35,121 nucleotides of DNA, from IMG/VR virus record IMGVR_UViG_3300002835_013616, positions 1-35,121 of that record; one strand, written 5' to 3'. The notes beneath the pieces are model-generated. The model saw only the letters and a list, made by a program, of their open reading frames with translations, was not told where the DNA came from and ran no database searches. This DNA comes from a virus. Each line of letters begins with the position of its first letter. Position 1 is the first letter of the stretch. Both the position numbers and the translations under genes were made by a program. Shown piece after piece: positions 25,293-32,747 of this stretch.

Positions 25293-25639
25293 AAGAAAAA
25301 CAAATTGATAAGTTATACATAGACAGATTCATCGATTCGATGGAGAATGATTATGAAAATTGGAAAATGAACCATTACGCCGGACCAGGGATGTCATGGG
25401 CAGAATTTCATAGTCCAACTTATGAAAAAGAAAATGGAGGAAGGTTATCTTTTGGTTGGAGTTCAAATCATATTGGTGCCTGGGTGAACGGTCATTTTTC
25501 TTGGAAAATACCGTTTGCTGTTTTGAATCCATTCAATCCTATTTTTTGGAAATTCAGAAGGGCCGAAAAAAGAATGAAAAATTATTTGAGAAGCAAAGAA
25601 AAAGAGTTATATTTGCATAATTTAAAAAACGTATTGTAA
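25289..25639 (+). CDS. Hypothetical protein in RNA-repair run
   Basis: The 116-residue product is rich in Trp, Phe, Lys and Glu, with a central block (GPGMSWAEFHSPTYEKENGG, then LSFGWSSNHIGAWVNGHFSW) and a basic helical end (FRRAEKRMKNYLRSKEKEL). It overlaps the kinase by 4 bases and the next ligase by 1 base (TAATG). Composition returns to AT-rich here. No family was recognised; a role with the repair enzymes is suggested only by coupling. Confidence 0.7.
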   Translation: MKEKQIDKLYIDRFIDSMENDYENWKMNHYAGPGMSWAEFHSPTYEKENGGRLSFGWSSNHIGAWVNGHFSWKIPFAVLNPFNPIFWKFRRAEKRMKNYLRSKEKELYLHNLKNVL

Positions 25640-26781
25640 TGGAAAGAAAACTTGCAACAGTCAGAAGAATAAAAGAAATTTTACCCATCGAAGGAGCTGA
25701 TAGGATTGAACTAGCGGTGGTTGATGGTTGGAAAGTTGTGGTGGCAAAAGATGTCCAACACAAGGTTGGTGATTTGGTAATCTATTGTGAGATCGATTCA
25801 TTCCTTCCGATTCGCGAAGAGTTTGAGTTCCTACGCAAGAGCTCATTCAAAAAGATGGGAGACCAAGAAGGTTTCCGACTCAAGACAATCAGGCTCAGAG
25901 GCCAAGTCTCACAAGGACTCTTGCTTCCGCTCTCTGTTCTCGAAGACGCAGACGAAATGAAGATCGGCTACTCACAACAACCTTGGGGCATGCAACTCCA
26001 ACTGGGACCATACGATGATGCCCTCTTAATCGAAGAAGGCACGGATGTAAGTAATCATTTGGAAATCGTTAAGTATGAGCCGCCAATCCCAGCTGAGCTC
26101 GCAGGAAAGGTTAAGGGTCTTTTTCCTTCATTCATTCGCAAGACAGATGAGGAGAGAGTTCAGAACTTAGCCGACGACTATGAGAAGTGGAAGCTGACTT
26201 CGGCCCACCAGTTCTATGTCGCTGAGAAGCTTGATGGGGCAAGCGCAACTTATTATTTCAAGGATGGAGTCTTTGGAGTCTGTTCGCGAAACTTAGAGCT
26301 CGCAGAACCTGAAGAGTTTGTGCCAGGAATGGTAATGTGCGATGATGGAGCTGAGAGACCGAAACAGGAGAACACCTTTTGGAAAGTCGCTCGTCAACTG
26401 GATCTCAAGACAAAGCTTGGAGCAGTCGGCTACAATATCTGTTTACAGGGAGAGTTGATTGGTGAAGGTATTCAAGGCAATCCCTATGGTATAAAAGGAC
26501 AAACTGTTAGATTTTTTAGTGTTTATCAAATTGATAGTAGAACCAGGTTGGGAATCAAAGATTTAGAGGATATTTGTTTCATGATTGGTCTCCAAACTGT
26601 GCCCATTCTAGAATCTAATTTTCTTCTTCCAAACACAATTGAAGAGATGTTACAGTATGCGGAAGGAAAGTCCGCACTTAACCCAAAAACAGAAAGAGAA
26701 GGTGTTGTTGTTAGGTCATTAGACGGGACAATTTCTTTTAAGGCAATCAGCAATAAATTTTTACTTAAAAACGAACAATGA
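25639..26781 (+). CDS. DraRnl/Rnl5-type RNA ligase
   Basis: The 380-residue product has an N-terminal OB-like part (about 1-150) with KLATVRRIKEILPIEGADRI and KVGDLVIYCEIDSFLP. The nucleotidyltransferase core follows: FYVAEKLDGASATYY with Lys197 (motif I), FGVCSRNLEL (Ia/III), CLQGELIGEGIQGNPYGI (IIIa), EGVVVRSLDG (IV) and SFKAISNKFLLK (V). N-terminal OB plus core is the layout of the Deinococcus RNA ligase family, which seals 3'-OH/5'-phosphate breaks in nicked duplexes. Between about 25780 and 26450 it is clearly GC-richer than the final third, as if recombined. It is distinct from the Rnl1-like ligase at 23219. Confidence 0.9.
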   Translation: MERKLATVRRIKEILPIEGADRIELAVVDGWKVVVAKDVQHKVGDLVIYCEIDSFLPIREEFEFLRKSSFKKMGDQEGFRLKTIRLRGQVSQGLLLPLSVLEDADEMKIGYSQQPWGMQLQLGPYDDALLIEEGTDVSNHLEIVKYEPPIPAELAGKVKGLFPSFIRKTDEERVQNLADDYEKWKLTSAHQFYVAEKLDGASATYYFKDGVFGVCSRNLELAEPEEFVPGMVMCDDGAERPKQENTFWKVARQLDLKTKLGAVGYNICLQGELIGEGIQGNPYGIKGQTVRFFSVYQIDSRTRLGIKDLEDICFMIGLQTVPILESNFLLPNTIEEMLQYAEGKSALNPKTEREGVVVRSLDGTISFKAISNKFLLKNEQ

Positions 26782-27143
26782 AATTAGAAGTATTTAAAAA
26801 AATAATAGAATTACTTAAAAAACATCAAAGTAAGACTATTGCCGCTTACAAAGCAGAAATTGACCTTGTCAATTTTTGTGATACTTTAGAACAAGTAATT
26901 TCTCTTTTGATTGGTTCTTACTATGGGAAAGAAGGAAAAGAAACATTTGATTGGTGGTGTTATGATAAAAATTGGGGCGAGAGAACCGATTTAACAATGA
27001 CAGATAAGGATGGGAATGAACTATGTAGAACAATAGAAGAACTACATCAATGGTTGGAAGAAAATAAAACTGATGATTATAATCTTCCATATCAGATGAC
27101 TGACGAAGAAAGAACAAGATACTTAAACGGAATATTCATATGA
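26778..27143 (+). CDS. Hypothetical phage protein, 121 residues
   Basis: The product is helical at the start (KLEVFKKIIELLKKHQSKTI) with a conserved-looking centre (VISLLIGSYYGKEGKETFDW, then WCYDKNWGERTDL) and a TMTDKDGNELCRTIEELHQW end. I recognise it as an uncharacterised protein type of Bacteroidota phages. It overlaps both neighbours by 4 bases, continuing the ligase operon. Confidence 0.75.
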   Translation: MKLEVFKKIIELLKKHQSKTIAAYKAEIDLVNFCDTLEQVISLLIGSYYGKEGKETFDWWCYDKNWGERTDLTMTDKDGNELCRTIEELHQWLEENKTDDYNLPYQMTDEERTRYLNGIFI

Positions 27144-27679
27144 TAAAAATATATTACACCCTAATCAAAGATAAAATTTTATCTTTCATTAACTTCATAA
27201 AAAATGTCTGGTTATTTAGAAAGGCTCTCACCGATTTTCATTGGTGGGCTTATCAGCCTTTATTTCAATTTATGAACACAGGCATTAATGAAATGGCTGA
27301 TGGGATTGAGAATAAAGGTAATGAGATTAAGTCTACTAAAATGAAAAAAGTGGCCAAAATGAGGCGTGCTTGTGAGATTTTACAAAATCACATAGATGAT
27401 AACTATGTTACAATGGCTGAAAACATTTTAGGTAAACGTTATGATTATGAACTTAAATTTGTTCCTTTGGAAGATAGACCTGAATTATTTAGTGTTGAAG
27501 ATGGTTTAACTGAAGAACAAAGAGATCATAACCACGAAGTTTTTTTAAAATCTCGTGAACTTGAAGTTAAGGAATGGGAAGAATTTTGTGAAATAATTAA
27601 AGGACAAGGTGATTTTTTTGAGCAAGATGAGTGGGAGGGAAAATTTGATGGTTCGGGACTTAAAAATTGGTGGAACTAA
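27140..27679 (+). CDS. Hypothetical phage protein, 179 residues
   Basis: The product starts with a basic, weakly hydrophobic helix (ILSFINFIKNVWLFRKALTD), continues with FHWWAYQPLFQFMNTGINEM and a charged middle (MKKVAKMRRACEILQNHID), and ends in a block of the type WEEFCEIIKGQGDFFEQDEW closing with SGLKNWWN. The final block is a recurrent feature of uncharacterised phage proteins. No catalytic motif was seen. It ends the run that starts at 22944. Confidence 0.72.
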   Translation: MIKIYYTLIKDKILSFINFIKNVWLFRKALTDFHWWAYQPLFQFMNTGINEMADGIENKGNEIKSTKMKKVAKMRRACEILQNHIDDNYVTMAENILGKRYDYELKFVPLEDRPELFSVEDGLTEEQRDHNHEVFLKSRELEVKEWEEFCEIIKGQGDFFEQDEWEGKFDGSGLKNWWN

Positions 27680-27697
27680 AATTTTGTAATATCTTAT
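27667..27697 (+). promoter_or_regulatory. Weak candidate promoter
   Basis: TTG at 27667-27669 and TATCTTAT at 27690-27697 are 20 bases apart, like the other promoters, but the -7 element deviates. A 19-codon frame begins at once (27698-27757). Within it a 7-bp inverted repeat (TCCTATC at 27721-27727, GATAGGA at 27739-27745) precedes the lipoprotein gene. Confidence 0.35.
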
Positions 27698-27770
27698 ATG
27701 AACTATACTTCACAATTAACTCCTATCAATAAATTAGGGATAGGATGGAAACACTAAACCCCACCCAATT

Positions 27771-28001
27771 ATGAAAAAAATCTTACTAATTACCCTATTT
27801 GCATCACTTTACTCGTGTGATTTTGTAGCAGAAAAAAGTTATATAATCACTAGAAAATCAGTTATGGTAGAAGATACGAGTTTGGCACGTTTTTCATATC
27901 GAATTGGTGGAAATCATTACGAGATAACGGATTTATCACACCGATTTGAGATTGGGGATGATATTCGTAAATACTCTACAACAAGGCAAATTAAAAACTA
28001 A
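27771..28001 (+). CDS. Small lipoprotein
   Basis: The 76-residue product starts with a lipoprotein-type signal (KKILLITLFASLYSC, Cys16 with Ser-Asp next). The mature part is a small beta-type domain (FSYRIGGNHYEITDLSHRFE). Anchoring in the host envelope is expected; phage lipoproteins are often superinfection-exclusion factors, but nothing here shows that directly. Possible regulatory signals precede it at 27667-27745. Confidence 0.68.
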   Translation: MKKILLITLFASLYSCDFVAEKSYIITRKSVMVEDTSLARFSYRIGGNHYEITDLSHRFEIGDDIRKYSTTRQIKN

Positions 28002-28004
28002 AAT

Positions 28005-28466
28005 ATGAAAAAACTAGAATTAACAAAAGACGAATTGGAAAAACTTTATTATCTCCCCCCAAAGGATGTTGAGAAAGAAACAGAATTCCAAATAACCTAT
28101 CGAATGGGTAGAAACTCATTAGTGTTGGAGTTGATAAAAAAGATAGATGAGGAACTCACACCCTACATTGAATACCACGACAACGGAAATGTGTGGATTA
28201 AAGGACAAGAGAACTCCGTAGGACAACGAGAAGGCATTTGGGAGTATTTCTGGGAGAACGGAAACATCGAAAGGAGAATCCCTTTTAAAGAGGGTAAGGT
28301 GGACGGTATTCAGGAGGTTTTCTATCCAAACGGGAACATCGATTTTAGAACCCCATTCAAAGATGGTAATATGGATGGAATTCAGGAGTGGTTTGATGAA
28401 GAAGGAAACATCACCAAAACCACTCTATGGAAAAATGGTGAAGTAATTGAAGAAACTAAACACTAA
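28005..28466 (+). CDS. MORN-2 repeat protein (YwqK-like)
   Basis: The 153-residue product has a short helical N-terminus (KKLELTKDELEKLYYLPPKD) and then MORN-type repeats of about 24 residues: YHDNGNVWIKGQ, REGIWEYFWENGNIERR, VDGIQEVFYPNGNIDFR, MDGIQEWFDEEGNITKT. The G-x-x-x-x-Y/F-x-x-NGN(I/V) pattern is the MORN-2/YwqK type. It shares a repeat unit with the gene at 28471 and has one extra 24-residue repeat relative to it. Many databases call YwqK proteins antitoxins, but no toxin is adjacent. A binding or scaffold role is likely. Confidence 0.85.
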   Translation: MKKLELTKDELEKLYYLPPKDVEKETEFQITYRMGRNSLVLELIKKIDEELTPYIEYHDNGNVWIKGQENSVGQREGIWEYFWENGNIERRIPFKEGKVDGIQEVFYPNGNIDFRTPFKDGNMDGIQEWFDEEGNITKTTLWKNGEVIEETKH

Positions 28467-28470
28467 ACCT

Positions 28471-29121
28471 ATGACCAAGGAACTTACACCCTACATTGAA
28501 TACTACATTAACGGAAATGTGTGGATTAAAGGACAAAAGAACTCCAAAGGACAACGAGAAGGTATTTGGGAGTGGTTCTGTCCAAACGGAAACATCAAAA
28601 GGAGAGTTCCATACAAGGAGGGTAAGATAGATGGAATTGTGGAGTGGTTTAATGAACAAGGAAACATTACCCAAACCCGTCTTTGGAAAGACGGAAAACT
28701 GATTGAAGAAACTAAACCCGAACTCACACCCCTCATTGAATACTACTCCAACGGGAATGTATGGATTAAAGGACAGAAGAACTCAAAAGGACAAGAAGAA
28801 GGCATTTGGGAGTGGTTCTATGAGGACGGCAACATCCGTATAAGAACCCCACACAAAGAGGGTAAGATAGATGGAATTGTGGAGTGTTTTGATGAACAAG
28901 GGAACATCATAAAAACTTATGTATGGAAAGACGGAAAACTAATTGAAGAAACTAAACCCGAACTACAGCCTGACCCACAACTAATTGATTCTATGGCAAT
29001 GAGATACAAACATGACTTTGGGTTTTTGGATGAAAAACACAAAGAATCCATCAGAACAACAATGAAACAACTTTGGGAAGAAGTTGTTGGTCTTGGATTT
29101 TATAAACCAAAATCAAAATAA
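28471..29121 (+). CDS. MORN-2 repeat protein with duplicated 80-residue modules
   Basis: The ATG at 28471 follows the previous stop by 4 bases and is preferred to a TTG at 28447. The 216-residue product holds two modules of exactly 80 residues (ELTPYIEYYINGNVWIKGQK onward, then ELTPLIEYYSNGNVWIKGQK onward), each with MORN-2 repeats. The tail (MAMRYKHDFGFLDEKHKESI, then MKQLWEEVVGLGFY) resembles a short C-terminal module found in several phage proteins and absent from the gene upstream. The gene looks like a tandem copy of the 28005 gene that grew by internal duplication and picked up the tail. The function is unknown. Confidence 0.85.
   Translation: MTKELTPYIEYYINGNVWIKGQKNSKGQREGIWEWFCPNGNIKRRVPYKEGKIDGIVEWFNEQGNITQTRLWKDGKLIEETKPELTPLIEYYSNGNVWIKGQKNSKGQEEGIWEWFYEDGNIRIRTPHKEGKIDGIVECFDEQGNIIKTYVWKDGKLIEETKPELQPDPQLIDSMAMRYKHDFGFLDEKHKESIRTTMKQLWEEVVGLGFYKPKSK
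28480..28959 (+). repeat. Two tandem 240-bp repeats, with a related third copy upstream
   Basis: Copy one covers 28480-28719 and copy two 28720-28959, both in frame and exactly 240 bases. Long matching stretches begin at each GAACT(T/C)ACACCC and end at GAAACTAAACCC. A related copy at 28152-28463 in the upstream gene has an extra 72 bases (one repeat). The nucleotide identity appears high, suggesting recent duplication. Confidence 0.85.
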
Positions 29122-29127
29122 TGAAAT

Positions 29128-29514
29128 ATGAATAAAATAGAAAAAGCAATTTACGACACAAAACTCCATATCCAAAAGTTGGAGGAAGATAGGATGGTAT
29201 TGGCAGCCAAGATCGACGCGTACAAAAAACAACTGGAAACACTGGAAGCAATAGATGGTGATAAAACTATACCTCACCAAGTAAACATTACCCCTTTTGA
29301 CATCACAAGTTCAAACTATGAACCCGATGTAGTACCTTACCATAGCATTTGTAGTTGCAACCCCAAAAATGGCGGAAGTGGTATATGTGGGTGTATTATG
29401 GCAAACAAAATGGTGCGGAACCCTAAAAAATACCAAACAACATTGTTTACAGCAACCACCGACACTGCTCGTATTGATTTGAACTCTTTGAATTCCAATT
29501 TTACTAATTCATAA
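29128..29514 (+). CDS. Hypothetical protein with coiled coil and Cys-rich segment
   Basis: The 128-residue product has a charged coiled coil (about 2-43, EKAIYDTKLHIQKLEEDRMV and on), then a Pro/Asn region, a Cys cluster (SICSCNPKNGGSGICGCIMA, four Cys) that may bind metal, and a Thr/Asn-rich end. It follows the MORN gene by 6 bases. No family was recognised. Confidence 0.7.
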   Translation: MNKIEKAIYDTKLHIQKLEEDRMVLAAKIDAYKKQLETLEAIDGDKTIPHQVNITPFDITSSNYEPDVVPYHSICSCNPKNGGSGICGCIMANKMVRNPKKYQTTLFTATTDTARIDLNSLNSNFTNS

Positions 29515-29517
29515 AAA

Positions 29518-29549
29518 TTTGGAAAATTAAAATTTATTACTTATATTTG
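29518..29549 (+). promoter_or_regulatory. Bacteroidota-type promoter, consensus match
   Basis: TTTG at 29518-29521 and TATATTTG at 29542-29549 with a 20-base spacer, an exact TTTG/TAnnTTTG match. The gene at 29593 follows with a leader of about 35-40 bases. Confidence 0.82.
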
Positions 29550-29592
29550 CTGTTAGAAATATGTATTTTTAAACTTAACAAAATCTTTTAAA

Positions 29593-29841
29593 ATGTATCA
29601 AGAACCAACATCACCAATGAAATTTAGAGTAGTAGAAAAACAATTTGAAAACAAATCAGAATTCCATCCAGAATGGTTTTGTGATAATGTAAATGCGTGT
29701 AATCATGGATGGAATTCTGTACATGACTCACGATTAATGACACTACCAACAAAAACACACGAGGATAGTTTGAAGAGGATAGAATGGTTTTCGAATTGTT
29801 TTCAAAAACCTATATTAGAAGTGACACACGATGTAGTTTAA
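29593..29841 (+). CDS. Small hypothetical protein
   Basis: The 82 residues are polar with many aromatics (FHPEWFCDNVNACNHGWNSV) and two Cys. The sequence has no signal peptide or membrane segment. It stands alone after a strong promoter, with a 68-base AT-rich gap before the next gene. No family was recognised. Confidence 0.62.
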   Translation: MYQEPTSPMKFRVVEKQFENKSEFHPEWFCDNVNACNHGWNSVHDSRLMTLPTKTHEDSLKRIEWFSNCFQKPILEVTHDVV

Positions 29842-29909
29842 AAATATTACACATAACGATACTCAGATATATTTAGGTTTATTTTTGTTTTACAATTAAA
29901 AAAGAAATT

Positions 29910-30197
29910 ATGATTTGGTTATTTAAAGTTGATGAGGTTTTTTGGAATAATACACCAAAAATAAATGACTACTACACATTTGATACTGATGATGTTGAAT
30001 TTGATATAACACAATATGATATATCACTTTATTTTCCAACAGCGGACTACTATTTACATAGTGATTCTAATATGGAAGAAATATATCAGTTGAGATACAT
30101 TGGTAATAAAAATCCAATGAGAACATTAGTATCAAAAGATAATGAAATTTATAATATGGTCAGAGAATTTCACATAAACAAATCAAAACAAAAATAA
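29910..30197 (+). CDS. Small acidic hypothetical protein
   Basis: The 95-residue product is rich in Asp, Tyr and Asn (YYTFDTDDVEFDITQYDISL) with a charged end. The upstream gap (29842-29909) holds TATATTTAGG without a matching TTG, so its promoter is uncertain. The context is A-rich (AAAAAAGAAATT) before the ATG. No family was recognised. Confidence 0.62.
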   Translation: MIWLFKVDEVFWNNTPKINDYYTFDTDDVEFDITQYDISLYFPTADYYLHSDSNMEEIYQLRYIGNKNPMRTLVSKDNEIYNMVREFHINKSKQK

Positions 30198-30215
30198 ACT
30201 TGAATATAACGTCTG

Positions 30216-30248
30216 ATGATAAACAATCGTTTTAATGTTGTTTATCAT
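30216..30248 (+). repeat. 11-bp perfect inverted repeat (hairpin or operator)
   Basis: ATGATAAACAA (30216-30226) and TTGTTTATCAT (30238-30248) are perfect inverted arms with an 11-base loop. The stem is AT-rich and lacks a following T-run, so an operator or mRNA structure fits better than a terminator. It lies between two genes and covers an in-frame ATG (30235) of the downstream frame. Confidence 0.65.
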
Positions 30249-30255
30249 TTGTTAT

Positions 30256-30621
30256 ATGAATGTAAAATTAAACAAATTTAATATGGAAGATTTTAAAATA
30301 GGACAAGATGTATCATGTAATGATTTTGGTGTTTTTAATATCATAAACAAACATGATAAATTTAATGGTTGGGTAGATACAAAAGAACCGTTAATTTTAG
30401 TATATGATGGTAATACTAATAAAGAAAGTTATTTAACATATCGTGAATATAAAGATATGGATTACGATTATGTTAAGAATATAACTATTATGATTAAAGG
30501 TTATTTTGATAGAAAAATTTATCTAACTGAGGTTAAACCAAGATATGATATTAAAAACAACGAAACACAAGAAATTATAGAAGGATGTTATCTTCATAAT
30601 GGTAGTTGGACTATTGTTTAA
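30256..30621 (+). CDS. Small hypothetical protein
   Basis: The start is uncertain. The ATG at 30235 lies in the hairpin, so 30256 is chosen here; an ATG at 30283 gives a clean EDFKIGQDVSCNDFG start and is also likely. The product is about 121 residues and beta-rich (EPLILVYDGNTNKESYLTYR, IMIKGYFDRKIYLTEV). No family was recognised. The 147-base stretch 30622-30768 holds no further gene and ends with the promoter at 30720. Confidence 0.62.
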   Translation: MNVKLNKFNMEDFKIGQDVSCNDFGVFNIINKHDKFNGWVDTKEPLILVYDGNTNKESYLTYREYKDMDYDYVKNITIMIKGYFDRKIYLTEVKPRYDIKNNETQEIIEGCYLHNGSWTIV

Positions 30622-30719
30622 TTTTATTTCATATAACTTACTTATTTGTGAAGTTTACACCCACTTATACTCTACCAGTATGTTGTATTTGTGTAGGATC
30701 AAGTTAACCTGATAAAAAA

Positions 30720-30751
30720 TTTGGAAAATCAAAATTTACTTCGTATATTTA
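30720..30751 (+). promoter_or_regulatory. Bacteroidota-type promoter
   Basis: TTTG at 30720-30723 and TATATTTA at 30744-30751, spacer 20, with TTCG just before the -7 element as at 9684, 11142 and 13364. The phosphoesterase ATG follows 17 bases later. Confidence 0.8.
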
Positions 30752-30768
30752 CACCATAATTAAACATC

Positions 30769-31488
30769 ATGAAAACTGTATTCATCGGTGATATTCACGG
30801 ACGTTCCATTTGGAAAGAAATTGTAGAACAGGAAAAACCTGATAGGGTTATTTTTGTGGGAGATTATTTCGATTCATTTGATATTCCTGGTATTGACCAA
30901 ATTCATAATTTTAAGGAAATTATCCATTTCAAAAAAACAAGTGGCGTTGAAGTTGTACTTTTGGTAGGTAATCACGATTATCATTATATGAACATGGGTG
31001 AAACGTACAGGGGATTTCAACCTGCTCTAAAATTTGATATTGGACAGTTACTCAAAGAAAATATGGAACATTTACAAATGGCATATTCATTTGATAATTT
31101 CCTTTGTACTCATGCTGGTGTATCTTCAGTATTTATGAATGATAATTTTAGAGGTAGTTGGGATTGCGATAATTTAGTTGAAAAACTGAATGAAACATTT
31201 AAATATTCTCCATTCATTTTTAAGTTCAATGGTTTTAATCCATATGGGGATAATGAAACACAATCACCTATTTGGATTAGGTTGAATTCATTGAGAACTT
31301 CAAATAACAAACGAGGTAAAGATGGAATTAAAAAACGATTCATTCAAGTGTTTGGACACACCCAAATTAAAGAAATTGATTTGATTGGAATGGCGAAATT
31401 TTTAGGTGGCAGATACATTATGATTGATGCTTTAAATTCACGTCAATACCTAATTTACGATGGAGAAATTAAAGTAGGGAAAGTATGA
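30769..31488 (+). CDS. Calcineurin-like metallophosphoesterase
   Basis: The 239-residue product shows FIGDIHGRS (DxH), VIFVGDYFDSF (GDxxD), LLVGNHDYHY (GNHD), LCTHAGVS (H) and VFGHTQ (GH). The GDYFDSF form and short length resemble serine/threonine-type phosphatases of phage (lambda PP-like) and diadenosine-tetraphosphatase-like enzymes. It differs from the phosphoesterase at 24235, so the phage carries two. It has a strong separate promoter. Its substrate is unknown. Confidence 0.9.
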   Translation: MKTVFIGDIHGRSIWKEIVEQEKPDRVIFVGDYFDSFDIPGIDQIHNFKEIIHFKKTSGVEVVLLVGNHDYHYMNMGETYRGFQPALKFDIGQLLKENMEHLQMAYSFDNFLCTHAGVSSVFMNDNFRGSWDCDNLVEKLNETFKYSPFIFKFNGFNPYGDNETQSPIWIRLNSLRTSNNKRGKDGIKKRFIQVFGHTQIKEIDLIGMAKFLGGRYIMIDALNSRQYLIYDGEIKVGKV

Positions 31489-31536
31489 TAAAGTGGGTTG
31501 TATGTATAGAATAAAAAAATACTAAAAAAATAATTA

Positions 31537-31947
31537 ATGAAAAAACTAATAACAACTCTAATGCTAATGGGGATAACAACCATTTGCTTAGCACAAAAAC
31601 CAATGGTTGGCTTTACCGAAAATGAAATAAAGACCTACAACAAGATAGAATTTAGTACTGCGTCTTGGGATAAGACATATGAATCTGAAATTTGGTGTTT
31701 ATGGACTAAACACACATCTTTTGATTTAATGAGCTTTTATGTTTTCAAATATGGAGAAACAAAAAATGTAATGTTCACAAATGCAACTCAAGACGATGAA
31801 ATGGCATTACTTATCTTAAACCAAGTAAGAGAAAATTCTGTTTATATGGGTGATAACAAATTTTACGATAAAAAAACAGGATTAACAGTCGAATGTGAAT
31901 ACAATAAAAATAAAAATATTTTTATGTTTAACTACAGTTTTGAATAA
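31537..31947 (+). CDS. Secreted hypothetical protein
   Basis: The 136-residue product starts with a signal peptide (KKLITTLMLMGITTICLAQ, cut near residue 20). The mature domain of about 116 residues alternates strands (SEIWCLWTKHTSFDLMSFYV, TGLTVECEYNKNKNIFMFNY). Its location, periplasm or outside, is unknown. It is one of five signal-peptide proteins with an AQ/GQ end in the window. No family was recognised. Confidence 0.75.
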   Translation: MKKLITTLMLMGITTICLAQKPMVGFTENEIKTYNKIEFSTASWDKTYESEIWCLWTKHTSFDLMSFYVFKYGETKNVMFTNATQDDEMALLILNQVRENSVYMGDNKFYDKKTGLTVECEYNKNKNIFMFNYSFE

Positions 31948-31950
31948 GTT

Positions 31951-32238
31951 ATGTCATTAGCAACTAAAAAAGAAGAACAAGCTATCCACGAATGTTATAG
32001 GAGGTTATATAGAGCATCAACTCCATCAGCTAACTTTGATGAATTAATCCAAAACGCATCCGAAAATGAGCTAGGAGAAAAGGTCATAGATTATAACAAT
32101 TACGAAATATGTGAATACCAATTCTCAGAAATCATTCAAGAAGTAATTAAAGAATATAAAATTAAAATTTGGAGAAGGCAACTATTTAAGAATGCAATAA
32201 TATTAGGATGCTCCCCCAAATTTAAAAACCCAGAATAA
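31951..32238 (+). CDS. Small conserved phage protein
   Basis: The 95-residue product has the blocks ECYRRLYRASTPSANFDELI, VIDYNNYEICEYQFSEIIQE and a basic end with AIILGCSPKFKNP. I recognise this as a recurrent uncharacterised protein of Bacteroidota and T4-like phages. It follows the secreted protein by 3 bases. The function is unknown. Confidence 0.75.
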   Translation: MSLATKKEEQAIHECYRRLYRASTPSANFDELIQNASENELGEKVIDYNNYEICEYQFSEIIQEVIKEYKIKIWRRQLFKNAIILGCSPKFKNPE

Positions 32239-32239
32239 A

Positions 32240-32500
32240 ATGAAAGAACAAATATTTAGTGAATTAGGATTTGAAAAGATTATCGTTCCAGCTGAACAAT
32301 CGGGAAGTCCACAAGATTGGTATTACTATGTTTTAGATATTGGTGGAATAGCTTTAGTAACATCATCGAGCGATGAAATAAAGGATGATAATTGGTATTG
32401 TTATTTGTTTGAAGAAGATTCGTTCAAAATAACAAACGAAACTGATTTAGTAGACTTAGTAAATTTATTTAACAAAATACATATCAATACCAATGCTTAA
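32240..32500 (+). CDS. Small hypothetical phage protein
   Basis: The 86-residue product has an LGFEK-x-IVPAEQSGSPQDW opening followed by YYYVLDIGGIALVTSSSDEI and a YCYLFEEDSFKITNETDLVD end. This alternation of strands and a final helix is typical of small phage proteins of unknown role. It starts 1 base after the previous stop and overlaps the next gene by 8 bases. Confidence 0.7.
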   Translation: MKEQIFSELGFEKIIVPAEQSGSPQDWYYYVLDIGGIALVTSSSDEIKDDNWYCYLFEEDSFKITNETDLVDLVNLFNKIHINTNA

Positions 32501-32717
32501 TTTATTTCATTTAGAATTATATTTAGGTGGGTCTTTAGTAATGGCATTTTTTTTACACTTATTCCAAATTACTAATAAGAGCGTTAAATTATCGGATACC
32601 ACCATACTTATTTGGTCTTTATTGTGGTTTATTACCGCGCCAATTTTTACTTCTGCTTTTATATTGGGTATTATTTATGGGGTTATTTCTTCAATAGTAA
32701 ATATGTTTAAAAAGTAA
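32493..32717 (+). CDS. Small two-helix membrane protein
   Basis: The 74 residues have two or three hydrophobic helices (about 4-25 LFHLELYLGGSLVMAFFLHL, and about 38-70 with ILIWSLLWFITAPIFTSAFI). The start overlaps the previous gene by 8 bases. No family was recognised; an envelope role is likely. Confidence 0.7.
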   Translation: MLNLFHLELYLGGSLVMAFFLHLFQITNKSVKLSDTTILIWSLLWFITAPIFTSAFILGIIYGVISSIVNMFKK

Positions 32718-32723
32718 AAAATA

Positions 32724-32734
32724 ACTATTTATTA
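32724..32734 (+). promoter_or_regulatory. Candidate late-type promoter element
   Basis: ACTATTTATTA identical to 16744-16754, placed 13 bases before the kinase ATG, with GGGAG between as a ribosome site. Confidence 0.25.
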
Positions 32735-32747
32735 TGGGAGTTTTACT

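Noticed and set aside
28005-29121. YwqK antitoxin-type toxin-antitoxin module
   Set aside because: The label comes from MORN repeats only; no toxin gene is next to them.
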